A stretch of DNA of 64,000 nt from Paractinoplanes maris (GTDB taxonomy: Bacteria > Actinomycetota > Actinomycetes > Mycobacteriales > Micromonosporaceae): assembly GCF_023544465.1 (NCBI RefSeq), contig NZ_JALPVL010000012.1, positions 1 to 64,000 of the forward strand. Direction: 5' to 3'. A model generated the notes under the pieces. That model ran no database searches and was not told the origin of the DNA. It worked only from the letters and a program-made list of their open reading frames with translations. Below are positions 38,072 through 45,469 of this stretch, in pieces; positions within the stretch are counted from its first letter, which is position 1, and every line of letters starts with the position of its first letter. The translations under genes and the position numbers were made by a program.

Positions 38072-39184
38072 GTGACTGCTGCCGACTATCCCGAGCAACT
38101 CAAGACACTCGACGCCACCCTGCGCAACATCGAGAACGTCCTGGACGTCGACAAGCTGCGCCGGGACAAGGCAGACCTCGAGGAGCAGGCCTCGGCCCCT
38201 GATCTGTGGGACGACCAGGCCCGCGCTCAGGAGGTGAACAGCCGCCTCTCCTACATCTCCGGCGAGATCAGCCGTCTCGACCGCCTCCGGGGCCGGATCG
38301 ACGACGCCGGCCTCCTGCTCGAGATGGCCGAGGCCGAGGGCGACGAGGCCTCGGTGCAGGAGGTGGGCGATGAGCTCGTCACCCTCAGCAAGGCCGTCGA
38401 GGAGATGGAGGTCCGCACCCTGCTGTCGGGGGAGTACGACTCCCGCGAGGCGGTGGTGGCGATCCGGGCCGGCGCCGGCGGTGTCGACGCGGCCGACTTC
38501 GCCGAGACCCTCATGCGGATGTATCTGCGCTGGGCCGAGCGGCACGGCTACCCGACCGAGGTCTACGACACGTCCTACGCCGAGGAGGCGGGGCTCAAGT
38601 CGGCCACGTTCGCGGTCAAGGTCCCGTACGCCTTCGGGACGCTCAGCGTCGAGTCGGGCACCCACCGCCTGGTGCGGATCAGCCCGTTCGACAACCAGGG
38701 CCGGCGCCAGACCAGCTTCGCCAGCGTCGAGGTGATGCCGGTGGTCGCGCAGACCGACCACATCGACATTCCGGACAACGAGTTGCGCGTCGACGTCTAC
38801 CGTTCGTCGGGTCCTGGTGGACAGAGCGTTAACACCACCGACTCCGCTGTGCGCCTCACGCACATTCCGACGGGGATCGTCGTCACGTGCCAGAACGAGA
38901 AGTCGCAGCTTCAGAACAAGGCCTCGGCCATGCGCGTGCTACAGGCCCGGCTGCTCGAGCGCAAGCGCCAGGAGGAGGAGGCCAAGATGGCCGGCCTCAA
39001 GCAGGACACCACTGGATCATGGGGCGACCAGATGCGCTCGTACGTCCTGCACCCGTACCAGATGGTCAAGGATCTGCGCACTGAGCAGGAGACGGGCAAC
39101 CCGTCGTCGGTCTTCGACGGCGAGATCGACGAGTTCATCCAGGCCGGCATCCGGTGGCGCAAGCAGACCGAGAAGGCGGCCTGA
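38072..39184 (+). CDS. prfB: peptide chain release factor 2
   Basis: Releases the finished peptide at UGA and UAA codons. The codon-recognition tripeptide SPF is in ISPFDNQGRRQTSF and the catalytic GGQ in SSGPGGQSVNTTDSAVRL. The gene is one uninterrupted frame of 370 codons: the programmed frameshift with in-frame UGA known from E. coli is absent, as in other actinobacteria. GTG at 38072 is preceded by TAGTCT (38058-38063) at 8 nt, suggesting a leaderless message; TTG at 38063 is less likely. It heads the prfB-ftsE-ftsX region. Confidence 0.95.
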   Translation: MTAADYPEQLKTLDATLRNIENVLDVDKLRRDKADLEEQASAPDLWDDQARAQEVNSRLSYISGEISRLDRLRGRIDDAGLLLEMAEAEGDEASVQEVGDELVTLSKAVEEMEVRTLLSGEYDSREAVVAIRAGAGGVDAADFAETLMRMYLRWAERHGYPTEVYDTSYAEEAGLKSATFAVKVPYAFGTLSVESGTHRLVRISPFDNQGRRQTSFASVEVMPVVAQTDHIDIPDNELRVDVYRSSGPGGQSVNTTDSAVRLTHIPTGIVVTCQNEKSQLQNKASAMRVLQARLLERKRQEEEAKMAGLKQDTTGSWGDQMRSYVLHPYQMVKDLRTEQETGNPSSVFDGEIDEFIQAGIRWRKQTEKAA

Positions 39185-39221
39185 TCCGCTCCTGCGGTGA
39201 GTCTCCGGCACGGACGGCCAC

Positions 39222-39247
39222 GGCGCCTGAACGCTCGGTCAGGCGCC
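39222..39247 (+). terminator. hairpin terminator after prfB
   Basis: GGCGCCTGA (39222-39230) and TCAGGCGCC (39239-39247) form a perfect 9-bp stem with an 8-nt loop; a weak T-rich stretch (CTTTCTTT) begins about 25 nt later. The next promoter, that of ftsE, starts at 39303. Confidence 0.6.
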
Positions 39248-39302
39248 GCTCGTCCGCCGCGGCTTTCTTTACCGATGGTGCAGATTGGCCGACCCGGCGG
39301 GC

Positions 39303-39330
39303 TTGGCGTTTCCGTTACACCGCGTAGACT
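39303..39330 (+). promoter_or_regulatory. promoter of leaderless ftsE
   Basis: TTGGCG (39303-39308) and TAGACT (39325-39330) are 16 bp apart. The expected transcription start, about 7-8 nt after the -10, coincides with the GTG start codon at 39339, and no Shine-Dalgarno is present. Confidence 0.65.
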
Positions 39331-39338
39331 GCCTTCCC

Positions 39339-40019
39339 GTGATTCAGCTCGAGAACGTGACCAAGACGTACCCCAAGGCGTCTCGGCCGTCGCTGGACGA
39401 TGTCAGCGTCGGTATCGAGAAGGGTGAGTTCGTCTTCTTCATCGGCCCCTCCGGTTCCGGCAAGTCGACGATCATCAAGCTTCTGCTGCACGAGGTCGCC
39501 CCGACCCAGGGCAAGGTCATGGTGAACACCAAGGACGTGACCTCGATCCGATCCTGGAAGATCCCCCACTTCCGCCGCTCCATCGGTTGTGTGTTCCAGG
39601 ACTTCCGCCTGCTGCCCAACCGCACCGCGTACGAGAACGTGGCCTTCGCCCTGGAGGTCATCGGCAAGACGAAGGCCGTCTCCCGGCGTGTCGTGCCCGA
39701 GGTTCTCGAGCTGGTCGGTCTCGGTGGCAAGGAGCACCGTTACCCCCACGAGCTCTCCGGTGGTGAGCAGCAGCGTGTCGCGGTCGCCCGGGCGTTCGTG
39801 AACCGTCCGCTGATCCTGCTCGCCGACGAGCCCACCGGAAACCTCGACCCCGACACCTCCATCGAGATCATGCGACTGCTGGACCGGATCAACCGGACCG
39901 GCACGACGGTCGTGATGGTCACCCACGACTCCAACATCGTCAACCAGATGCGCCGCCGGGTCATCGAGATCGAAAGCGGCCGGATCGTCCGCGACCAGGC
40001 CCGCGGCGTCTACGGCTGA
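39339..40019 (+). CDS. ftsE: cell division ATP-binding protein FtsE
   Basis: ABC-type ATPase that with FtsX couples division to activation of wall hydrolases. Walker A GPSGSGKST, the signature LSGGEQQR and Walker B LILLADEPTG are all present in 226 residues, followed by the H-loop VMVTHD. GTG at 39339 gives the family start MIQLENVTKTYP; an in-frame start at 39285 lies upstream of the promoter. ftsX follows after 60 nt with its own GGAAGGAACC ribosome site, and an M23 peptidase comes next. Confidence 0.95.
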   Translation: MIQLENVTKTYPKASRPSLDDVSVGIEKGEFVFFIGPSGSGKSTIIKLLLHEVAPTQGKVMVNTKDVTSIRSWKIPHFRRSIGCVFQDFRLLPNRTAYENVAFALEVIGKTKAVSRRVVPEVLELVGLGGKEHRYPHELSGGEQQRVAVARAFVNRPLILLADEPTGNLDPDTSIEIMRLLDRINRTGTTVVMVTHDSNIVNQMRRRVIEIESGRIVRDQARGVYG

Positions 40020-40079
40020 GCTCCGCCTGTTTCCCCCGACTGAAGAAGTAATGCGCGGAGTCCCGGAAGGAACCCCCCG

Positions 40080-40955
40080 ATGCGCTTGAAGTACGTCCTC
40101 AACGAGGTCCTGGTGGGCCTGTGGCGCAACGTCACCATGACGATCGCCATGATCATCACCATGGCTGTCTCGCTGACCATGCTGGGCGCGAGTGTGCTGC
40201 TCTACATGCAGGTCGACCAGATGAAGAACTTCTACTACGGCGAGATCGAGGTCTCGATCTTCCTGCGCACGGACGTCACTGACGCCCAGCGCCAGGCGAT
40301 CGACTCCGCGATCTCGGCGAACCCGCTGGTCGCCGACAAGACCTACGAGACCCGCGAAGAGGCGCTCAAGCGATTCCAGGAGCTCTGGAAGGACTCGCCG
40401 GAATTCGTCAACTCGGTCGGTCCGAACAGCCTGCCGGAGTCTTTCCGGGTCAAGCTCAAGGACCCGGAGACCTACAAGACCTTCACCGACCAGATGACCG
40501 GGATGCAGGGCATTCAGGACATCATCGATCAGCGTGCGCTGCTCGACAAGGTGTTCAACATCTTCAACGCCATCCAGGTCGGGGCGCTCGTGGTCGCGGG
40601 GGTGATGGCGCTGGCCGCGCTGCTCCTCGTCGGAAACACGATCCAGGTCGCCGCCTACAGCAAGCGCCGCGAGGTCGCGGTCATGAAGCTGGTGGGCGCG
40701 TCGAACTGGTTCATCCAGGCCCCGTTCGTGCTCGAGGCGGTGGTGGCCGGCGTGATCGGCGCGTTGCTCGGCTTCATCTTCCTCTTCGTGAGCAAGCTGG
40801 TGCTGCTGGACAACAAGCTGCAGGCGCTGACCAACATCCTGACCCCGATCGACAACGGCAACGTGTGGCTCATGCTGCCGCTGCTGGCCGGCGTCGGCGC
40901 GGTGGTCAGCGCGGTCACCGCGTGGGTCACGCTCCGCTTCTACCTCAAGGTCTAG
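40080..40955 (+). CDS. ftsX: cell division protein FtsX
   Basis: Membrane partner of FtsE, 291 residues. An N-terminal membrane segment (MIITMAVSLTMLGASVLLYM) is followed by an extracellular domain of about 130 residues, containing EIEVSIFLRTDVTDAQ and ETREEALKRFQELWKD, and three C-terminal segments (VGALVVAGVMALAALLLV, VVAGVIGALLGFIFLFV, LPLLAGVGAVVSAVTAW). The extracellular domain is expected to bind and activate a peptidoglycan hydrolase; the M23 protein encoded next is the obvious candidate. Confidence 0.95.
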   Translation: MRLKYVLNEVLVGLWRNVTMTIAMIITMAVSLTMLGASVLLYMQVDQMKNFYYGEIEVSIFLRTDVTDAQRQAIDSAISANPLVADKTYETREEALKRFQELWKDSPEFVNSVGPNSLPESFRVKLKDPETYKTFTDQMTGMQGIQDIIDQRALLDKVFNIFNAIQVGALVVAGVMALAALLLVGNTIQVAAYSKRREVAVMKLVGASNWFIQAPFVLEAVVAGVIGALLGFIFLFVSKLVLLDNKLQALTNILTPIDNGNVWLMLPLLAGVGAVVSAVTAWVTLRFYLKV

Positions 40956-40978
40956 TTCTCACCGCTGAATTCACACCG

Positions 40979-41020
40979 ACGGCCGCGATCCCTCACCGGG
41001 ACGCGGCCGTTGGGCGTTTT
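40979..41020 (+). terminator. intrinsic terminator after ftsX
   Basis: ACGGCCGCG (40979-40987) pairs with CGCGGCCGT (41002-41010), extended inside by TCCC/GGGA; TTTT follows at 41017-41020 after a short gap. The M23 gene just downstream has its own -10 (TACGGT, 41047-41052). Confidence 0.7.
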
Positions 41021-41059
41021 AGGAGCTAAGACGCCGAAGGTGGCGTTACGGTGCTTCTC

Positions 41060-42301
41060 GTGGGCCGCAAACGACGACATAGCCGGAAATACGCCCTAGC
41101 AGCACTTTTCGCGGGTCTGCTGCTGATCGCCCCCCACCCCGCGAAGGCTGCCCCGGGCGACGACGCCGACCGGGCCGGCCGGGCTGTGCAGCGTGCCGAG
41201 GCCGTCCTCGAGCACGCCACCGACCTGGCCCGAGCCGCCGCCCGCCGCCTCGAGACGGCCACCGCCGCGATGCCGGCCGCCCAGAAGAAGGTCGCCACTT
41301 CCCGCGGTACGGTCGACGCCGCTCTCGCCGCGGCCAAGTCGGCCGGCCGCCGGGCCACCGCCGCCCGGGCGGCCTACGCCAAGGTCGCCGACCGGTTCCA
41401 GCTGGCCCGCGACCGCGCCGACAGCGCCCGGGAGCGGGTCGACGAGATCGCCACGGCCAGCTACATGGGGAGCAACTTCGCCCGGCTCAACGTTCTGGTC
41501 GACGCGAGCGGCCCGTCCGACATGATGGACCGGCTCGGCATCGTCGAGCAGATCATGCGCCGCCAGCAGGAGGACGTCGACACCCTGGTCGCGGCGCGAC
41601 GCGAGGCCCGTACGGAACAGGACCGGGCCGGAGTCGCCAAGCGCGCCGCCGAAGAGGCCGAGACCGCCGCGCGCGACCGCCTGACCGCCGCGCGAGCGGC
41701 GCAGGCGGCCGCCGAGCGGGCCCGCGTCGCGCTGGCCAAGCTCACCCGGATCCGGTACGCCGCGCTGAAGGTCGCGACCGCCCAGCGTTCCGTCGTGCTC
41801 GCCCGTTATCAGCAGGCCAAGGCGGAGGAGGCCCGGATCGAGACGGCCCTGCGCGGCTACTCGGTCAAGTCGGGCGACGCCAAGTACGGCGGCGGCCGGT
41901 TGCTCATGCCGGTGACCGGGTGGAAGTCCAGTGACTACGGCCAGCGCTACGACCCGTACTACCGGGTGTGGCAACTGCACGCGGGTATGGACATCGCCGC
42001 CGGCGGGGGCACCCCGATCCGCGCGGCCGCCTTCGGGCGGGTGATCCGGGCCGGCTATGCCGGCGGGTACGGCAACTACACCTGCATCAGCCACGGCAAG
42101 ATCAGCGGCGTCGGCTTCCAGACCTGTTACGGCCACCAGTCGGCGATGCTGGTCGACGTCGGCCAGTACGTGCGCCGCGGCGAGGTGATCGGCCGGGTCG
42201 GCACCACCGGCGCGTCGACCGGCAACCATCTGCACTTCGAGACCCGCTTCGACGGCGCCCCGCGCAACCCGGTGAACTATCTGCCGCCGTGCCTGTGTTG
42301 A
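41060..42301 (+). CDS. M23 family metallopeptidase with coiled coil (EnvC/RipC-like, FtsEX-associated)
   Basis: A secreted peptidoglycan endopeptidase of about 413 residues. A signal peptide (KYALAALFAGLLLIAPHPAKAA) leads into a long Ala/Arg-rich coiled coil (about 35-260) and a C-terminal LytM domain with zinc motif HAGMDI and HLHFE. This arrangement is that of EnvC-like proteins activated through FtsEX, and the gene is 100 nt from ftsX. GTG at 41060 is preferred to GTG at 41051, since TACGGT (41047-41052) ends 7 nt before it. The LytM domain carries extra cysteines in CISHGK, TCYGHQ and the CLC end. Confidence 0.9.
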   Translation: MGRKRRHSRKYALAALFAGLLLIAPHPAKAAPGDDADRAGRAVQRAEAVLEHATDLARAAARRLETATAAMPAAQKKVATSRGTVDAALAAAKSAGRRATAARAAYAKVADRFQLARDRADSARERVDEIATASYMGSNFARLNVLVDASGPSDMMDRLGIVEQIMRRQQEDVDTLVAARREARTEQDRAGVAKRAAEEAETAARDRLTAARAAQAAAERARVALAKLTRIRYAALKVATAQRSVVLARYQQAKAEEARIETALRGYSVKSGDAKYGGGRLLMPVTGWKSSDYGQRYDPYYRVWQLHAGMDIAAGGGTPIRAAAFGRVIRAGYAGGYGNYTCISHGKISGVGFQTCYGHQSAMLVDVGQYVRRGEVIGRVGTTGASTGNHLHFETRFDGAPRNPVNYLPPCLC

Positions 42302-42354
42302 CCCTTCAGTAGCATTGTGAAGTTCAGTCACTCATCCACAGGGGGTTCGGCGAC

Positions 42355-42831
42355 ATGCCACGCGAACAAGGTCGCAAGGTCGTCGCCTCCAACCGCAAGG
42401 CCTACCACGACTACGCCATCCTCGACACGTACGAGGCGGGCATGGTGCTCACCGGCACCGAGGTGAAGTCGTTGCGGGCCGGGCGGGCCTCGCTGGTCGA
42501 CGCGTTCGGCCACGAGAACCAAGGCGAGATCTTCCTGCACGGGATGCACATCCCGGAATACACCCAGGGCACCTGGACCAACCACGAGCCGCGGCGGGTC
42601 CGCAAGCTGCTCCTGCACCGCGAAGAGATCCTCAAGATGCGCACCAAGATGCGCGACGACGGCATCACCCTGGTCCCGCTCCAGGTCTACTTCGAGAACG
42701 GGTACGCCAAGGTCGAGCTCGGCCTGGCCCGGGGTAAGAAGAGCTACGACAAGCGGCAGGACCTGGCCGACCGCGACGCCAAGAAGGAGATCAGCCGCTC
42801 GCTGGGCAGGCGTGCCAAAGGTATGTCGTAA
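42355..42831 (+). CDS. smpB: SsrA-binding protein SmpB
   Basis: Binds tmRNA and delivers it to stalled ribosomes for trans-translation. The OB-fold core shows DTYEAGMVLTGTEVKSLRAG, the EIFLHGMHIPEY segment and LVPLQVYFENGYAKVELGLA; the basic C-terminal tail (KRQDLADRDAKKEISR, LGRRAKGMS) enters the mRNA channel. The length of 158 residues is normal. Its RNA partner ssrA lies 0.75 kb downstream, with one unrelated gene between them. Confidence 0.96.
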   Translation: MPREQGRKVVASNRKAYHDYAILDTYEAGMVLTGTEVKSLRAGRASLVDAFGHENQGEIFLHGMHIPEYTQGTWTNHEPRRVRKLLLHREEILKMRTKMRDDGITLVPLQVYFENGYAKVELGLARGKKSYDKRQDLADRDAKKEISRSLGRRAKGMS

Positions 42832-42896
42832 CGGGTACCCTTCCCCGCCGGCAGTTTGATCATCGCCGGTGCCGGTAGCAGGGAAGGGGTTCGGGG

Positions 42897-43550
42897 TTGG
42901 CCGCCAAGCACTCCGTTCGCGTGTTCGGTACGGCCCGGTTCGTCCTGAGCTTCGCCGTGGCGATCCTGGTGCTGCTCGTCGTCTGGGTCGCGGTGCGTGC
43001 CGTCGGCCCGGCCGAGGCGTCGAGGCAACCCTCGGTTGTGCTGCCCTCGATGCCGCGGGTGACCGTGGTGGCACCGCCCCCGTCGTCGGCTCCGCCGTCC
43101 CGTACGCCGGAAGTGGTCACCACCAGCCCGTCGAAATCGCCCAAGCCGCCGCGCACCTCCGACCCCGTACCGAAGTCCCGGCCCACCACCAAGCCCGCCG
43201 CGACCACCAAGCCCGCCTCCTCGCCGCCGCCGGAGACGGACGTCGAGGCGACGCTGTCGGTCGGGGCGAGCTGGGACGGCGGCTACGTGGCCGCGGTGCG
43301 CGTCACCAACGAGGGCGACCGGGCCGTCGAGTGGAAGGTGACGGTCAGCCACAGCGGCCTGGAGGACCTGCAACTGCGCGGGGTGTGGAACGCGCGCGGG
43401 AATCTCACCGGCAGCAGCATTGTTTTCACCGGAGGCAAGCTGGAGCCGGGCCGCACCGCGTCCTTCGGCTACCAGACGTCGAAGGACGGCCGGGGCGACG
43501 CGCGGCCGGCCGGCTGTAATGCGGTGGGCGGCTCCTGCCGCGTCAGGTAA
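42897..43550 (+). CDS. membrane-anchored protein with CBM2-like carbohydrate-binding domain
   Basis: A 217-residue protein: an N-terminal signal anchor (FVLSFAVAILVLLVVWVAV), a Pro/Ser/Thr/Lys linker of about 80 residues and a C-terminal beta-sandwich like cellulose-binding module family 2 (YVAAVRVTNEGDRAVEWKVT, GVWNARG, LEPGRTASFGYQTS, two Cys near the end). It has no catalytic domain, so it may tether a polysaccharide or wall polymer to the membrane. TTG at 42897 follows GGGAAGGGG; a GTG further in is possible but would shorten the anchor. It lies between smpB and ssrA. Confidence 0.75.
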   Translation: MAAKHSVRVFGTARFVLSFAVAILVLLVVWVAVRAVGPAEASRQPSVVLPSMPRVTVVAPPPSSAPPSRTPEVVTTSPSKSPKPPRTSDPVPKSRPTTKPAATTKPASSPPPETDVEATLSVGASWDGGYVAAVRVTNEGDRAVEWKVTVSHSGLEDLQLRGVWNARGNLTGSSIVFTGGKLEPGRTASFGYQTSKDGRGDARPAGCNAVGGSCRVR

Positions 43551-43587
43551 GATGGCACAGCTGAACAAGTAGTAGTGGTTCCGTCCA

Positions 43588-43961
43588 GGGGGTGACTGGT
43601 TTCGACTTCGAATGTGGAGACAGGGGAAGCGAGCCGAGGAAGCCGACGTCGTCTCGAGAATCGGTCGTCGGAAAACAATAAGCGCCAAGAACCAGCGCGC
43701 TGACTTCGCACTCGCCGCCTGAGGCGAGTAGCTAAGTCTGTCGGACCGGGAGTACCTCCGTCCCGGATTTCCGGCATCAGCTAGGAGGTTGGCCAATCGG
43801 TCCCGGTCGCGGGGACCGTGCGGCGAGATTAATCAGCGACTGGGCCCGTCACAGGAACTTGCTCACGTGATTCCCGGGGCCGAGTAGAGGCACAGTGAGC
43901 TGCGCTCGGAGAAGCCCTGACAAAGCGACGAAGGACCCGGGTTCGATTCCCGGCACCTCCA
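43588..43961 (+). ncRNA. ssrA: transfer-messenger RNA (tmRNA)
   Basis: The 5' end GGGGGTGACTGGTTTCGAC pairs in a 7-bp acceptor stem (43588-43594 with CACCTCC, 43954-43960; discriminator A 43961), and the T-arm GGTTCGATTCC precedes it. CCA is not encoded. The tag frame starts with the resume codon GCC at 43684 and ends at TGA 43720-43722, giving the 12-residue tag AKNQRADFALAA with the ALAA degradation signal. It rescues stalled ribosomes with SmpB, encoded upstream. A strong terminator follows. Confidence 0.96.
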
Positions 43962-43970
43962 CTACCCGGC

Positions 43971-44008
43971 GGCCCCCTGTTCGCGCACAGCGCGAACAGG
44001 GGGCCGTT
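43971..44008 (+). terminator. intrinsic terminator of ssrA
   Basis: GGCCCCCTGTTCGCGC (43971-43986) and GCGCGAACAGGGGGCC (43990-44005) form a perfect 16-bp stem with a 3-nt loop, followed by GTTT. It starts 10 nt after the tmRNA 3' end. Confidence 0.9.
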
Positions 44009-44119
44009 TCGGTATTCCTGCTCAGGAGGTCGAGCCCCCTGAAACCTCACGGTGCGGTTCGTTGCGGCCCGGTGAGTGCCGTCCGGTCGCGCACACGGAC
44101 CGGGCCGGCTGTTCGGCCG

Positions 44120-44596
44120 TCAGGCGTAGATCCGGAATCCGATCTGTACGCCACTGGGCATGGACGATGCCCAGTCGAACTCCACCTGGTAAGTCGTGCC
44201 GTTCGACACGTTGCTCGCCACGACGATGGTGTCCGGCGCGGTGTTGCCGTTGTAGCTCTTCCACGAACTCTGGCAGTAGCCGGCGCCCACGAAGCAAACC
44301 CGGACGCGGCCCTGCGGTGCCGCGCTGGTGCTCGTCGAACCCCAACCGAAGTTGATGTCCACGCAGTTGGCGGTCGTGGTGTAGGTCGGCGATTTGTCGT
44401 TGGCCGAGCCGGACGTCGGATACCACGCGCGCAGGTTGTCCAGGTCGATGCAGGGTGCCAGGGCTCGGGCGTCGGCGCCGGCCGACCCCGTCGTGCCCAC
44501 CTGAACGACCCCGACCGACGCGAGGGTGAGGACCGTGCCCACGGCCGAGGCCAGGACACGTTTCGTGAATTCTTTACGGCGCAACGGATTCTCCAT
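44120..44596 (-). CDS. small secreted cysteine-containing protein, unknown
   Basis: A 158-residue protein with a clear signal peptide (KEFTKRVLASAVGTVLTLAS, then GSAGADARA) and a mature part of about 115 residues rich in Ser, Thr, Asn and aromatic residues, with four cysteines (APCIDL, NCVDIN, VCFVG, YCQSS) that could form two disulfides. No family is recognised. ATG at 44596 follows GGGGGATC. The codon use (more A/T than neighbours) and lack of context suggest an accessory, perhaps lineage-specific gene. It converges on the ssrA terminator. Confidence 0.7.
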   Translation of the reverse strand: MENPLRRKEFTKRVLASAVGTVLTLASVGVVQVGTTGSAGADARALAPCIDLDNLRAWYPTSGSANDKSPTYTTTANCVDINFGWGSTSTSAAPQGRVRVCFVGAGYCQSSWKSYNGNTAPDTIVVASNVSNGTTYQVEFDWASSMPSGVQIGFRIYA

Positions 44597-44725
44597 TCGA
44601 TTGATCCCCCGACGGCATGCACCATCGATCGATGTTGCTGAATGCACATGCTAGGTGACATTGAGCGACCTGTGAAGATCCCTGCTGCTACGGATGCGAC
44701 TGTTCGACTGCAGTAGCGTTCCCGC

Positions 44726-45469
44726 ATGCGACTCAGCGTTCTCGGGGCTTGCGGTGCGTGGCCGCAGGCGGACGAGGCGTGCAGCGGGTTCCTCGTCGAG
44801 CACGACGGCTTCCGGCTGCTCCTCGACCTCGGCTATGCGACTCTCCCCCAGCTGCTGAGGCGAATCTCCGCGGACGAGGTCGACGCGGTATTCGTCAGCC
44901 ACGGCCATCCCGACCACTGCGCGGACCTCAACCCGTTGCTGCGGGCGCGGGCTCTGGGCGGTCGCACATCATCACCCCTGCCGGTCTACGCGCTGGCCGG
45001 CGCGCTTGACGCGGTGCTGGCCCTGGATCGGCCCGGGCTGCTGGACGACACGTACGTGCTGCACAACGTCGTACCCGGCGCCCCGCTCGAGCTCGGGCCG
45101 TTCCGGGCCGAGACCCGGCTCTTGCCGCACTGGGAACCGAATGCGGGCATCCGACTGGCCGCCGATGGTCGAGTGCTCGCCTACACGGGTGACACCGGGC
45201 CCAGCCGACACGTCGTGGAGCTGGCCAGGGAGGCGGATCTGCTACTGGCCGAGGCCACCTACCCGGATCACGTGCCGGACCACTCCCGGCGATTCTTGTC
45301 GAGCGCACGCACAGCCGGTCGGCAAGCGGGGGAGGCCGGTGCCGATCGTCTGCTCCTGACCCACCTCTGGCCGGGAACTGATCCTCAGATCGCGTTGTCC
45401 ACGGCCGCCGAAGTCTTCGACGGCACCTTGGACATAGCCGCCCGCGACTTCACCATCGATCTGGCCTGA
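44726..45469 (+). CDS. MBL-fold metallo-hydrolase
   Basis: A 247-residue metallo-beta-lactamase-fold protein with the dinuclear zinc motif HGHPDHCADL near residues 59-68, LAYTGDTGPS near 157 and a late DRLLLTHLWPG. It resembles actinobacterial RNase Z-like or cyclic-nucleotide phosphodiesterase-like enzymes; the substrate cannot be assigned. ATG at 44726 lies 6 nt after TAGCGT (44714-44719), fitting a leaderless start. Its 3' end overlaps that of the convergent methionyl-tRNA synthetase gene by 20 nt. Confidence 0.87.
   Translation: MRLSVLGACGAWPQADEACSGFLVEHDGFRLLLDLGYATLPQLLRRISADEVDAVFVSHGHPDHCADLNPLLRARALGGRTSSPLPVYALAGALDAVLALDRPGLLDDTYVLHNVVPGAPLELGPFRAETRLLPHWEPNAGIRLAADGRVLAYTGDTGPSRHVVELAREADLLLAEATYPDHVPDHSRRFLSSARTAGRQAGEAGADRLLLTHLWPGTDPQIALSTAAEVFDGTLDIAARDFTIDLA

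Noticed and set aside
38072..39184. Programmed frameshift in prfB
   Set aside because: The gene is one continuous frame from the N-terminus to the end, with no in-frame UGA.
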